Part shown: positions 1 to 10,029 of the stretch, in pieces
Numbering within the stretch: position 1 is the stretch's first letter
Layout: each line of letters starts with the position of its first letter
Source: Symbiodinium natans
Lineage: Eukaryota; Sar; Dinophyceae; Suessiales; Symbiodiniaceae
DNA: 32,500 bases
Reading direction: 5' to 3'
NCBI GenBank assembly: GCA_905221605.1
Contig: CAJNDS010002212.1
Location: forward strand, 190,001-222,500
The notes under the pieces: generated by a model
The model's input: the letters and a program-made list of their open reading frames with translations, nothing else
What the model was told of the DNA's origin: nothing
The model's database searches: none
Position numbers and translations under genes: made by a program

Positions 1-110
1 TGTGGATCCTGGCTGTTGGGCAGCTCTTTACATGGTGGTCCCATCTAAACACTTGTGGGGGTTCCTATTTCTCATATAAACCGGAGCTTGTTTCTGTTTC
101 GGGTCTCCCT

Positions 111-126
111 GATATATATATATATG

Positions 127-157
<31 letters not shown>

Positions 158-158
158 G
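111..158. repeat. TA/TATG microsatellite
   Basis: Alternating TA with occasional TG/CA steps. It is one of four AT microsatellites in the window; the others are near 5083-5145, 12221-12400 and 27963-27976. Confidence 0.9.
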
Positions 159-585
159 CATATGATGTAGTAAACTTGTCACAGTCCTGCGGGTGGACAG
201 GGTTCGTCGGCCTCGACTGGTTTGCTGCTCTGGCAACCTGACAGTGCACCCTAAAGCCTAAACCTGGTGTGTGTGTGTGTGTATCGGTTTAGGGTTTAGG
301 GTTTAGGGTTTAGGGTTTAGGTGTGTGTGTGTGTGTGTGTGGGTATGGGTGTGTGGTTGGTGTTGATGCGCGGAGCACAAGCAAGGAGTGGCAGATGTCT
401 CCATGACCACACGGGAAGGAGGCTCTGCAAGGTTCAAGAAGAAGTCTATGACAGCAAGAAAGGCTGGGTTCTTGCTGAAGACAAAATCCCAAAACAATGG
501 CCTTTCTTCTGGCAACCAATGGGAAATGCTTGCTATGGTAGCTTAATTTGAATTAATTTCCACAACAAGATCCCAGCAGAGATGG

Positions 586-663
586 TCATGCTTTTGGGGC
601 CTCGCTTCCAGCAGTTTTGGTGAAGTTGCTCGCTTTGGCGACGGCGAGCGCGTCTCCGGGCAT
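586..663 (-). CDS. Candidate short terminal exon (about 25 codons), product unknown
   Basis: On the minus strand CTGTCTGGCAG is followed by an open stretch beginning MPGDALAVAKASNF and ending in TGA at 586-588. The third codon positions are strongly GC. The acceptor-like CAG sits directly before the ATG, so this is either a last exon or a very short reading frame. The rest of 1-1186 holds GT microsatellite (269-345), heptamer tracts (1080-1180) and an open island at 360-545 that reads well on either strand. The plus reading of 600-660 is also open, so strand is uncertain. Confidence 0.3.
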   Translation of the reverse strand: MPGDALAVAKASNFTKTAGSEAPKA

Positions 664-1456
664 CTGCCAGACAGTTTGGGGTTCTGTTCGGTAGGCATAA
701 GGTTTAATTCGGGTCTGGGGTTTAGGGTTCAATTCGTTGCTGTTCTCAAGGACCCTTCTCAGAGGCAGAGAGTGTCAGTAAACACGTCAGTGAACACCGG
801 GAGGTATTTACCAAGTAATGAAATCAGAACCTGATATGAAGTCGGGCGTTAGCATCCCCAGAAGGGCACAAATTATTTACAACCCTGTATACACTCACCA
901 ACAACAAACCATTTCTGAACCCTGTTTCGTATGGCCTGATGCCACTGATGCCACTACTGTCAGCGTTCCCCTGCCGTAGGGTCCAGGCAACTCGAGGTCA
1001 GGCCTGGAACCCATCAAAGCCGTATAGGATCTCTACACAAGCCCCACTATCAACCAACGCAAACGCAAGAGACACCCCCAAACCCTAAACCCTAAACCCT
1101 AAACCCTAAACCCTAAGCCCTAAACTCTAAACCCTAAACCCTAAACCCTGAACCCTAACCCTAAACCCTAAACCCTAAACCACGAGAACCTCAGCTGCTG
1201 CAAAGGACCTCCACACCCGCAGAGTGAGCCAGGGACCTTTGCCCTGTCGCGTCCTGCGGCGCAGGGTGCGCTCGGCATCATATATGTTTTTTAAAGTGGC
1301 AATGTGAAGGTTACTTAAACCCTAAACCCTAAACCCTAAACCCCAAGCTCCAAACCCTAAACCCTAAACCCTAAACCCTCAAGCTTGCAAAGCCGGGACG
1401 TTTGGGCTCTAGGGCTCGGGGTCTAGGATCCAAGGTTTCGGGTTCCCCTCGCCTCG

Positions 1457-1507
1457 ATGGCAACCCAAGCCAAATCGAAGCCTGCAGCAACTGCCGCGGC
1501 TCTGGGG
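1457..1507 (+). CDS. Candidate first exon with start codon, product unknown
   Basis: An ATG in CCTCGATGG opens 17 codons (MATQAKSKPAATAAALG) with GC-rich third positions and reaches a GT donor at 1508. It could be the start of the plus-strand gene that follows, but its phase does not match the next visible exon (1924). So an intermediate exon, another splice choice or a separate gene is needed. The neighbouring stretch to 1660 has two copies of a 'TATACACTCACCAA' motif (1565 and 1600) and no clear coding signal. Confidence 0.3.
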
Positions 1508-1923
1508 GTTCGCGTCATATGAAGCAGGGTTTATATTTCTTGTACCCCCAAAAGGACACCCAATATATACACTCACCAATATTGAAAAGGAACCTTATAT
1601 ACACTCACCAAAAACAGAAATTTAAACCCTGCTTCATATGGGCTTGGGGTTGAATTAGGGCTTTTGTGGGTTTAGGGTTTACAACTTTAGGGTTCAGGGT
1701 TTAAACAGGCCCTTACGACTCTCTGAAAAAGATTCCTGAATATGATCCTCTTGAACCCAACAAGGGAAATGTGAACTGACCCAAAGGCCTAGCTAGTTTA
1801 GGTTTACAGAGTTACCCTAAATCTAAACCCTAACCCTAAACCGTAAACCCTGAACCCTAAACCTTAAGCCCTAAGCCCTAACCCCTAAACCATAAACCCT
1901 AAACCCCGGAGTACGAGTTTGAG

Positions 1924-4900
1924 ACGCGGGGCGCACCAAACAAGGCTTCAGTGTCTCCGAGGCAGCGGCACAACATCTCTCCGCGGTCGCCCGGAACCTT
2001 TCTGATCGACTGAACCGCTCTCTAGACATGGTACATGTAGGGTTTAGGGTTTAGGGTTTAGGGTTTAGGGTTTAGGGTTTAGGGCAGAACCTGGCTCAAC
2101 TCCCCTTCTGCTGGGCCTCGAAGACCCCATTCTCCATTGCGACGTACAGGTCGGCCGAGGGTGCTTTCAATCTGGCCTTACAACTCTTGCCGCTGGCCTA
2201 AACCCTAACGCCCTAAAGCCCTAAAGCCCCAAAGTCTGCGCGCTTAGCAGCTGGCATCGGCGAGTCGGTTCAAGGCACCCCGGATCGTTTCCTGTTGAAA
2301 GGATACGCACAGAATTGTACATAATGTCGTACATCATATGGTATATAGTCGTGGCTACAATATTGCATACAACATTGTATATAGTATTGTATATAAGATT
2401 GTATATAACAGCGCATATTATGATATGGGGGTTTACGAAAATAGGGGGCCTCTAATAGAGTCCCCCCCAAATAGCATAGGATGTCCTTATATGTAAGGAC
2501 CCCCAAGAAGCCCCCCCCCCCCCCAATTTCATCCAATTTCGGAAACCCCATATTGCATACAATGTTTCATATACGATTGTATACAACATCGTATATAATA
2601 GTAATAGTAAATATAATAACTTCTAACAATAATCATAGTCAGAATAATACTTACTAATAATATTGCATACAAAATAACTAAGGGTCCATGTACCTATATG
2701 GTATATATTTGGGCCCTAAAGCTACTCTATGGGAACCCCTTCAAGGCTCAAGTGTATACCATTTAGGTACATGGACCCTTAGGATATATAACATCGTATG
2801 TACTACTAATAATGATTAATAATAGTAATCATGACAGAATACTACCTCTACTAATTAATATTGCATACAACATGTACATGAACAAGGGAGAGCTCTCGAT
2901 CAGGGCCTCATGACCGAAAGGCTGGTCGTTGACGCCGCTCGCGGCGTTCACTCCCTGGACGTTGGCCGCGTCCTGGGCTGAAGACCAACGTAGGGTTTAG
3001 GGTTTAGGGTTTAGGGTTTAGGGTTTAGGGTTTAGGGTTTAGGGTTTAGGGTTTAGGGATACCGGTCCGTTCTCTAAATTGTTGTTCCCTCTTTGGGTGC
3101 CCTAAATAAGAGGGGCCGCCTTAGAATAAGGACCCCCAAAAGGGACCAGAATGTTAGAGAGTGACCACATGCATGGCGTAGGCCCTGTGCCCTGAATACC
3201 TACTTGGAGGTTCATGGGTACTGCCCCAATTATTCCTGTATACTTATAAGCCCCAACAGTCCTCTGAATAGGTTATAAAGTAGATTGGGGTTGAACGTAC
3301 CCATGAACCTCCAAGTACACATGCAAGAAGCACCTGAGCAGTCTGCCACAAGCTTCTTCACCGCCGCCACCTGTCATGCACAGGCCGAAGACGGCAACCA
3401 CGCTGAGGGTGGCAACATTGTGCGCGTGGTCTTAGGGTAGTTCTCTAAATTCGGGGTCCTTTTTGGGCTCAAAAAAATATAGTACGGCACCCTTCAAAAA
3501 AGGGACCCTCATTTAGAGAACTACGCTTGGTGCTTCAGCCTTCATGTGCGCGGTTGAGGCAACGACTACCTGGGCAGCTCTGCAGAAGGAGGGAGCCACC
3601 GGGGAGCTGTCCGCGAAAACCGGCCTGCTTCACGGGGGAATCACCTTGGTTCGGCCATGCAGGGCTGGAACCTCAAACCCTTAGCCCTAAACCCTAATCC
3701 CGAAACCCTAAACCCTATAGACCCCCTAGACCCAAAAGACCCTATAAACCCTATAGACCCCAAACCTTAAGCCTAAACCCTAAACCCTCTGCGCTCCAAA
3801 ACCGTATAAACCATGGTTTAGCTGAAAACCCACATGCTGAAACCCTGAAGCACTACAACACGCCCTGAAACCCCGAAACCCTCAAACCCTAGTAGAGCCT
3901 AAAGGTCAGCAGCCACCAAACCCTAAAACCCCCCAAAACCCTAAACCCTGAAAACTCCTGAGCCCCCAAGTACGCCTAAACCCTAATCCTAAACCCTAAA
4001 CCCTAAACCCTAAACCCCAAACCCTAAACCCTATAGAACCCCCCGAGACAGAGCCCGGGCTCGGCACCGGGTATGGAGGCTGTCTCCATGGCGCTGCGGC
4101 AGAGTGCTAAGCGGACTACACACAGAGGGCACGGAAATATCCGCTAGGATGGCCCCTAAAACCCTGTGAAAAAAGGGTTTAGGGTTTAGGGTTTAGGGTT
4201 TTGGGTTTAGGGGAACATGACCCTCTTAGAGCCCAGAAGGGAGAAAATAAGATGTCCCAAGGGTTCTTGAATATGACCCTCTTACACCCAATAAGGGGAA
4301 ATATAACATGTCCCAAGGCCTACCTAGACCTTCTGCGAAAGAAGTGACTCACGACGAAAGCCAGAGCATAGAATCCTCGTTCTGCGATTTGCTTCAGAGA
4401 GCCCTAAACCCTATCCTTCTGTGAAGTCATTCTACACCATGAAAGGAGAGTGTGAGGATTCCTCAAAATGCGATTTGACTCAGAGAGCCCTCAACCCTAA
4501 ACCCTAAACCCTAAACTCTAAATCCGAAACCCTAACCCTAAGAAACCCTAAATCCTAAACCCTAAAGGGTTCTGGGGCCCTCTGGGTGCTTCATACCTTA
4601 GATTGCTTGCCGACAGTGAGCCGTGGCTGCAGAGGATGCGCTCTGGTACTTAATTAAGCCAACAAGGTTTAGGGTTTAGGGTTTAGGGTTTAGGGTTTAG
4701 GGTTTAGGGTTTAGGGTTTAGGGTTTAGGGTTCATGGTACTTCATAACCAACTCTAGCTGTACTCATAACCCACTTCTAAGCATTTGTTCAGTGCCCTAA
4801 TATGGTTATGTCCAGCAAGCATGCGCGTGGAATGGACTGAAGCTCAAGCACGGGAACGCCCAGAATCCCTAAACCCTAAACCCTAAACCCTAAACCCTAA

Positions 4901-5071
4901 ACCCTAAAACCTAAACCCTAAAGCAGCCCAGGCCTGGTCCGGATCTTTGTGAAGGTCCCCTCCTTCATTCAAAGGCGGATCTGGGCTGCTCGCCTCTTTG
5001 GAGCCGGCGGCCTGCGCATGATCCACACAGGCCAGAAGCTCTGTGCGCGTATATACTTAGACCTGACATGA
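1924..5071 (+). CDS. Multi-exon plus-strand gene, product not recognised (5' end unresolved)
   Basis: Eleven exons can be joined in one frame: 1924-2030, 2088-2160, 2248-2301, 2887-2960, 3182-3209, 3316-3428, 3517-3663, 4052-4133, 4621-4666, 4820-4857 and 4932-5071, ending in TGA (299 codons). An exon at 1187-1265 would add 26 more codons in frame. Typical readings are SEAAAQHLSAVARNLSDRLN (exon 1), WAALQKEGATGELSAKTGLL (exon 7) and IFVKVPSFIQRRIWAARLFG (last exon). Introns are inverted-repeat elements (3210-3315, 3429-3516), heptamer arrays, or mixtures (2302-2886). Donors used are GT, GC and GA. I do not recognise the protein; a passing likeness of the last exon to the C-terminal part of NSUN-type RNA methyltransferases is too weak to name it. 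Several islands also read open on the minus strand, so exon choice is provisional. Confidence 0.45.
2302..2886 (+). repeat. 585-bp AT-rich intron with inverted repeat and repeated TTGCATACAA motif
   Basis: Inferred intron (GA donor AAAG|GATACG, acceptor CAAG|GG). It contains a recurring motif TTGCATACAACATNGTATAT in several copies (2360-2420, 2550-2600, 2660, 2865), a poly-C run at 2510-2524, and an inverted repeat at about 2676-2785 whose arms read CTAAGGGTCCATGTACCTA and its complement. Heptamers are almost absent here, unlike most introns in the window. Confidence 0.5.
3064..3160. repeat. Inverted-repeat element, family B (diverged copy)
   Basis: The left arm TCTCTAAATTGTTGTTCCCT and right arm AGGGACCAGAATGTTAGAGA pair imperfectly. 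They match the arms of the copies at 3434-3527 and 16933-17034. It lies directly after a heptamer tract inside the intron between exons 2887-2960 and 3182-3209. Confidence 0.6.
3201..3317 (+). mobile_element. Family A inverted-repeat element forming an intron (3210-3315)
   Basis: The ends read TACTTGGAGGTTCATGGGTA and its near-exact complement. Splicing at TTGGAG|GTTCATGG and CCTCCAAG|TA removes 106 bp. It joins an exon ending in LCPEYLLG to one starting HMQEAPEQSATSF, in phase 1. The internal part (AATTATTCCTG...CCCCAACAG) has no coding capacity, so the element would be non-autonomous. This family has the most copies in the window (at least ten full or half copies). Confidence 0.7.
3429..3527 (+). 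mobile_element. Family B inverted-repeat element forming an intron (3429-3516)
   Basis: Arms GTAGTTCTCTAAATTCGGGG and CCCTCATTTAGAGAACTACG flank a short A-rich loop. Splicing GTG|GTCTTAGG to CATTTAG|AGAACT removes 88 bp in phase 0. It joins the exon reading NIVRV to the exon reading RTTLGASAFMCAVEATTTWA. The donor lies a few bases outside the arm and the acceptor inside the right arm. Confidence 0.55.
4200..4325. repeat. Dispersed ~60-bp repeat, two tandem-like copies
   Basis: The motif GAATATGACCCTCTTA followed by CCCAATAAGGGGAAATATAACATG and CCCAAGGCCTACCTAG occurs twice here. Related copies occur at about 1735-1800 and twice at 25100-25270. All copies lie in non-coding parts. It does not show strong terminal inverted repeats, unlike the intron elements. 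Confidence 0.6.
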
Positions 5072-5334
5072 TCTATCTATATATATATATACATACATAT
5101 ATATGTATACATTTATACTTGAAAACAATATATATATATATGTGGTGTATCCACAACTAAATATACACACATGTACACACGTAGTTTAACGCTATAAGCC
5201 CAAGCCCGAAACCCCCGGTTAGAAAGGTTGTCTGAAAGGACTGAGCTGTCTCCTAGTGACAAGCAGCTCGGGGTTAGAGTTTAGGCTTAGTCCTGATTTC
5301 GGCTTCATACCTTATAAGCGCAATCTAGGGATTA
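5072..5334. other. Intergenic stretch between two convergent genes
   Basis: It lies between the stop of the plus gene (5071) and the stop of the minus gene (5335). It holds a TA/TATG microsatellite (about 5083-5145) and ordinary unique sequence. No heptamer tract longer than one unit is seen. No polyadenylation signal could be assigned; dinoflagellates generally lack a clear AATAAA. Confidence 0.6.
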
Positions 5335-8300
5335 TTATTCTATCCTCCTCTCACTCCTCGTTGAAAGGGTCTTGAAAAAGGCTCGTAGCGAAGAATCTCC
5401 TTTTGAGCATCCGGCGCTCTCTGCTCCAAGCTTGCCGGCGGCTCCTTCAGCCCCATCTGCCATGATGGAGGTTGCTGGCAGCTGCTTCCTCTTGAATTTT
5501 GGATCCACGTCAGGGTTCAGGGTCTGAGGGTTTGGGTTGCATTCGTTTCATGCATGCTGGCTTCATTCGGGCTTTCAAGCCTCAACCTCGCTGACTTCTG
5601 CAGTCGGGAGCTCTTCACAGGGGTACTTCATGTGCGTCTTGAGTCTTGAGTATCACATGTAGGCCGTGTCATCTTGTCTAATTCAGTGAGACATACTCTA
5701 CCTGATTGAGCTTAAAGGAGAAGCGGCGCAGGTACTGTCATTTGCAACTGCAAGCTGTAGGCAAAACTGGCAAGGCACGAGACTTTCCATAACCCGGCAG
5801 GATACAAATGAGCTCTTCAAAGGACCTGGTGGCTGGCGTCCCTTCAGCCGCCAGAGCTACGAGGGTCGAGGGCGGCATGCCGCAGGCTGCCACCGAGCAA
5901 CCTGCTGGTTCGGGGTCGCTTGATTCGACCTTGAGGCCATCTGGGGCGAAGACCTCAGAGCGACTTCAGGAAATTTCAAGGACCAGAGTGGACCCATGGC
6001 ACTGAAGCCGAGTCCGAGCCAGGCTTTGCATGTCCGCCTCCGCCTCACCAGATCGGAACCCCGGCCAGCGCACTGGCAGCAAGTACACTCAGGCCCATGA
6101 GCAGCACGGCGCCGAGATTCAATACGAAGTAGGTCAAGGCAACTGCCAGCTTCTTCCCTATGCCGAACTTCTCCATGGCCCAGTCAAAGCACTTGTTCAC
6201 CCTGGGCGTCACGAATCCGACCACAATCAGCTTCGCGGGGCGGAGCACGTTGTTGAACACGTACAGCCTATACCGAACTTGGAACCCTGGCAAAAATTAT
6301 GTTTTTGGCTGTTTCTTAGGATGTATAGCAACCAAAAATAAAACTATTGCCCAGTACCCCTAAGCAGCGTGGCGTAGGTAGAAAGGAAGACGGGCCACTG
6401 GTGTGTTGGAGAGATGCGCGTCCGTGCTGCCACAAGGTACCATGCCCCAGCAAACAAGGGGATGTAGTTCACATTGGACACCACCTAGGGGACCAGATGG
6501 ACCCTAAAAGGGGGTGTAGGGTTTAGGGTTTAGGGCTTAGGGCTTAGGGTTCATATGCCCTCAGTAGGGATTCTAGTAGCATAGGGTATAAGGGATAGGA
6601 CCCCGCAACTCTAGGGCTCAGTTGCCAGGATGGGCTACTAAGCCTTAAAATTCCCATCATGAACCCTATAAAGGGCCTGTTAAGGGATTATAGGGTACGA
6701 TAGCCCTAAACCCTAAACCCTAAACCCTAAACCCTAAACCCTAAACCCTAAACCCTAAACCCTAAACCCTAAACCCTAAACCCTAAACCTCTCTTTCTAT
6801 ATATATATATATATATGTATATAAACCCTAATGGGTTTCGTGGGCAAAGGCACAAAAATTCGTGGGCAAGGCACAAAAATTCGTGGGCAAGGCACAACAA
6901 TTCGTGGGCAAGGCACAACAATTCGTGGGCAAGGCACGTTTCGGATTTTTGGGCCCTTGGGCAAGGCTTAAAACCCAAAAATGTGCCTTGTCCACGAATT
7001 TTTGTGCCTTGCCCACGAATTTTGTGCCTTGCCCACGAATATTTGTGCCTTTGCGCACGAAATTTTGTGCCTTGCCCACGAATTTTCGGGCACACAAATT
7101 GGTGGCAAGGCACAAAAATTCGTGGGCAAGGCACAAAAATTCGTGGGCAAGGCACACAAATTCGTGGGCAAGGCACCGAAATTCGTGGGCAAGGCACAAA
7201 AATTGGTGGGCAAGGCACCAAAATTCGTGGGCAAGGCACCGAAATTCGTGGGCAAGGCACAAAAACTCGTGGGCAAGGCACAAAAACTCGTGGGCAAGGC
7301 AGTGGCCCCTCCCCCCCCATCCCACCCCTTAAAACCCCAAAATGTGCCTTGCCCACGAATTTTGCGCCTTGCCCGCGAATATTTGTGCCTTTGCCCACGA
7401 AATTTTGTGCCTTGCCCACGAATCTTCGGGCACACAAATTGGTGGCAAGGCACAAAAATTCGTGGGCAAGGCACAAAAATTCGTGGGCAAGGCACCGAAA
7501 TTCGTGGGCAATGCACAAAAATTGGTGGGCAAGGCACCAAAATTCGTGGGCAAGGCACAAAAATTGGTGGGCAAGGCACAAAAATTCGTGGGCAAGGCAC
7601 AAAAATTCGTGGGCAAGGCACAAAAATTCGTGGGCAAGGCACCGAAATTCGTGGGCAATGCACAAAAATTGGTGGGCAAGGCACCAAAATTCGTGGGCAA
7701 GGCACAAAAATTGGTGGGCAAGGCACAAGAATTCGTGGGCAAGGCACAAAAATTCGTGGGCAAGGCACAAAAAATCGTGGGCAAGGGCACCCCAACTTTT
7801 GTATGAAGATACTTTTTGGTTTCTTAATGTTATGGGATTCTCTGGGTGGGTGGGTGTTATATCCGAGCCGTAAATCTGCTCGATCCGCAGCTGCTGAACC
7901 CTAAGCCCTAAACCCTGTAAAGTTCCCTTAGGGCAAGGCACGCCATAGCTCAAGACGCCGGCGGTGCCCATCGACGCGAAGCGCTTTCGGTTCTCGGCGT
8001 CGCTGAGCCAGAGCCGGATCTTCCTGGGGTTTAGTGTTTAGGGTTTAGGGTTCAGGGTTTAGGGTTTAGGGTTCAAGGTTATCTACCTGCTTGGAGGTTC
8101 ATGGTACTTTTTGACCAATTACAACCCACTAATAAGCCGCTTAAGTGCTCTGATGTGGTTATAAGTAAGTTATAAGTATAAGTACCATGAACCTCCTAGT
8201 ACAGTTTAGTAGCAACTGCCCCTTGCTTAGTAAAACCATTATAAACTGTCGCCATAAACAGAGGCCCAGGCTCTTCCATCTGGAGGGTGAGGAGGGTGTC

Positions 8301-8985
8301 TCTTCTGAGTTCTCCGCCCTCAAAGCACCCGGCATCCGTGGCTGGTGTCCATGGCCGTCTGCCCGAACTCTGCAAGAGGGCCGCGGAAAGGGTGCAGCGC
8401 TTCCTGACGTTTAGGGTTTAGGGTTTAGGGTTTAGGGTTTAGGGTTTAGGGTTTAGGGTTTAGGGTTTAGGGTTTAGGGTTTAGGGTTTAGGGAGAACTA
8501 AAACGTTGAGGAACTCTGCTGCATCCTAGTGCCGCAGCATGCCCTTATACCTAGGGGTTTTACCTTGGACAGTTGGAGTTTTACCATTGCTTAAAGGAAT
8601 ATAAGGGCCATATTAGGAGTTCAGGGGAACCTTGAAGGGTACAACCTTAGGGGTGCGAGTCCTAATCCCTTCCTGATTATACCCACACCCCGAAGACCTA
8701 AACCCTAAACCCTAAACCCTATAAACCCCGAAGCCCTAAACACTCAAAACCCCGCCTGCGAAGGCTCCCCGGGTTGATGGCAGCGACAGGAGGCTGACCG
8801 CGAGGAGTGCCAGTTGAAGGGCCTGGAGGGAGGTTTAGGGTTCAGGGTTCAGGGTTCAGGGTTCAGGGTTCAGGGGTTTAGGGTTTAGGAGATAGGATTC
8901 TTAATCTTCCCAAAAGCCCTGTCACAAGAGGTCTCCTGGCCAGGTCGCTGGAGTGCCGCAGGAAGCACCCCCCCTTCCCCCCCAT
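5335..8985 (-). CDS. Nine-exon gene for a multi-pass membrane protein with signal plus transit-like N-terminus, probably plastid-targeted
   Basis: Exons (minus, 5' to 3'): 8926-8985, 8756-8822, 8193-8403, 7942-8023, 6351-6484, 6049-6267, 5826-5963, 5587-5644 and 5335-5490. The sum is 1125 bases, exactly 375 codons with TAA, and every junction keeps phase. The N-terminus MGGKGGCFLRHSSDLARRPL leads into a hydrophobic LQLALLAVSLLSL stretch ending AFAG, then an S/P/R-rich segment: the layout of a signal peptide plus transit peptide in complex plastids. The core has MGTAGVLSYG, FNNVLRPAK and VVGFVTPRVNK, and helices FVLNLGAVLLMGLSVLAASA. The tail is hydrophilic. The YG...LRPxK...TP layout recalls DUF1279/FAM210-type or related plastid membrane proteins, but only loosely. 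Donors are GT (six introns) and GC (two introns). Confidence 0.65.
6485..7941 (-). repeat. 1457-bp intron containing minisatellite, heptamer array and family C end
   Basis: Donor TATGGC|GTGCCT and acceptor CCCCTAG|GTGGTG join SYG to VVSNVNY in phase 0. In intron order it holds unique DNA, the 21-bp minisatellite (6838-7787), a TA run, a clean CCCTAAA array (6704-6786) and a degraded family C element (6486 to about 6645). The family C end supplies the acceptor: its GGTCCCC arm is followed directly by TAG. It is by far the longest intron of this gene; the others are 83-352 bp. Confidence 0.6.
6838..7787. repeat. 21-bp minisatellite (GTGGGCAAGGCACAAAAATTC) with inverted blocks
   Basis: About 40 copies of a 21-bp unit. 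Plus-oriented blocks lie at about 6838-6935, 7095-7300 and 7441-7787. Minus-oriented blocks lie at about 6980-7085 and 7342-7428. The stretch from AAAACCC through the minus block into GGGCACACAAATTGGTGGCA occurs twice (about 6970-7100 and 7332-7450), so a higher-order unit was duplicated. Because 21 is a multiple of three and the unit lacks stops, all six frames stay open (GQGTKIR, VGKAQKF, WARHKNS and complements). These long open frames are a by-product of the repeat and are not proposed as proteins. Degenerate single units lie at 7931-7941 and 26826-26872. Confidence 0.95.
8024..8201 (-). mobile_element. Family A element plus heptamers in an intron (8024-8192)
   Basis: The element spans about 8090-8201, with arms CTTGGAGGTTCATGG and CCATGAACCTCCTAG. 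On the minus strand the exon ends TAGGAG|GTTCATGG, so the arm supplies the donor. The acceptor is not the opposite arm but CCCCAG|GAAGATC, after an added heptamer tract (8033-8075). This suggests the 3' part was extended or replaced by heptamers after the element arrived. Confidence 0.5.
8404..8755 (-). repeat. 352-bp GC-AG intron with long heptamer array
   Basis: Donor GCAG|GCGGGG and acceptor CGTCAG|GAAGCG, phase 1. It contains about twelve clean TTTAGGG copies (8410-8492) and an imperfect palindromic stretch around 8530-8690 (CCCTTATACCTAGGGG...ACCTTAGGGG). Part of the nine-exon membrane-protein gene. Confidence 0.5.
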
Positions 8986-9099
8986 GCATTGAATTCCGCA
9001 AGGGTCCCGCACCCTAAACCCTAAACCCTAAACCCTACACCCTAAACCCTAAACCCTAAACCCTAAACCGCCGAGTATCCCTGGACTGCTTACCCCCAG

Positions 9100-9387
9100 A
9101 GAATTCCGCGGAGAGTGCCACTTCGGAAGTCTGTGGCGGCGTATCCTTACTTGGAGGGTTATGGTACTTATTAACCAAATAAGAACCGCACTTATAACTT
9201 ATAACCCAATTATAACCACATTAAGGCACTTAAGGGGCTTAGAAGTGGGGTATAAGTACCGTTGGAAATGGCTAATAAGTACACTGAACCCTTCAAGGAT
9301 AATTGCCTGTACGAGAACGGTAGGATGGCTCCCACATCGCATAGCTGTAGGGCGGGGATGATCGAATTTAGGATGTTGGATTTATAG
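9100..9387 (+). CDS. Two-exon plus-strand fragment split by a family A element, product unknown
   Basis: Exon 9100-9157 (after CCCCCAG; reads EFRGECHFGSLWRRILTWR) and exon 9298-9387 (reads DNCLYENGRMAPTSHSCRAG, stop TAG) join in phase 0. The 140-bp intron 9158-9297 is a family A inverted-repeat element whose left arm supplies GAGG|GTTATGG and right arm CTTCAAG|GAT. It lies divergently about 110 bp upstream of the minus gene starting at 8985, so further 5' exons would have to overlap that interval or this is an internal fragment. Nothing is recognised in the sequence. Confidence 0.4.
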
Positions 9388-9701
9388 GGCTTCGGGATGT
9401 TCAGTGTTTGGGGGGAGGAGGGGGGTCCAAGCTTTGTCTTTAAGGGCCTGCAGGCTCTTGGCTCCTGTTGTTGAGTTCAGAGCATCAGCGTTTAGGCTCA
9501 TAGCTTCTGATCGGCCTTCTGTAGTCTATGGGCGCAGCGCCGCGGCAGCGCGCCCGGCAGGCGGCCCATCAGGGAACGAAACGCCGCGCCCAGTCGGGAA
9601 GCTGGGCTTCAGGACGCGTGGAGCCCACTTTTGCGTCGTGGGCATGTCAAAGGCAAAAAGGCTTAGGGCTTTAACAAGGGTTTGTAGGGGGGTTTTGTAG
9701 G

Positions 9702-9787
9702 GTCTACCTAAAGGCTCCTATGTAGTACCTGTAAAAATCCCCTAAAACTACCCCAAAAAGGAACTAGATTGGGGCCTTCAGGTAGGG
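9702..9787. repeat. Inverted-repeat element, family E
   Basis: Arms CTACCTAAAGGCTCCTATG and GGGGCCTTCAGGTAG, with an internal CTACCCCAAAAAGGAACTA. The related copy at about 11184-11282 has CCTGAAGGCTCCAATGTAGT and ACTACATAGGAGCC. Neither could be tied to exon boundaries. Confidence 0.55.
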
Positions 9788-10029
9788 TCTTAGAGGAATC
9801 AGCAGGCTTCTGGGGCTTAGAGGCTCGAAGCCGAATCCTTGAAGTTAGCAGGCCGATGGATAGGGGCAGCGCTGGCTCCTGCGAACCTCGGGGGCTTAGG
9901 GCTATTTAGGGTTTGGGGTTTATAGGGTTTAGGGTTTAGGCTCAATGAACCCCAAATTTAGGTTCATGAACCCGTTTTTCAGAGAACTGACCATACGGAC
10001 CGCAAACCATTTTTGAGGTTCGGTTAGTC

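Noticed and set aside
4932-5071. Naming the last exon as an NSUN2-type tRNA methyltransferase C-terminus
   Set aside because: Only a short, loose resemblance from memory and no catalytic motif visible in upstream exons.
6838-7787. CRISPR-like array
   Set aside because: Units are contiguous with no unique spacers and alternate in orientation; the genome is eukaryotic.
6769-7971. Long open frames (up to 400 codons, six frames) over 6.8-7.9 kb
   Set aside because: They arise from a 21-bp tandem repeat without stops in any frame. All frames being open at once is the mark of the repeat, not of a protein.
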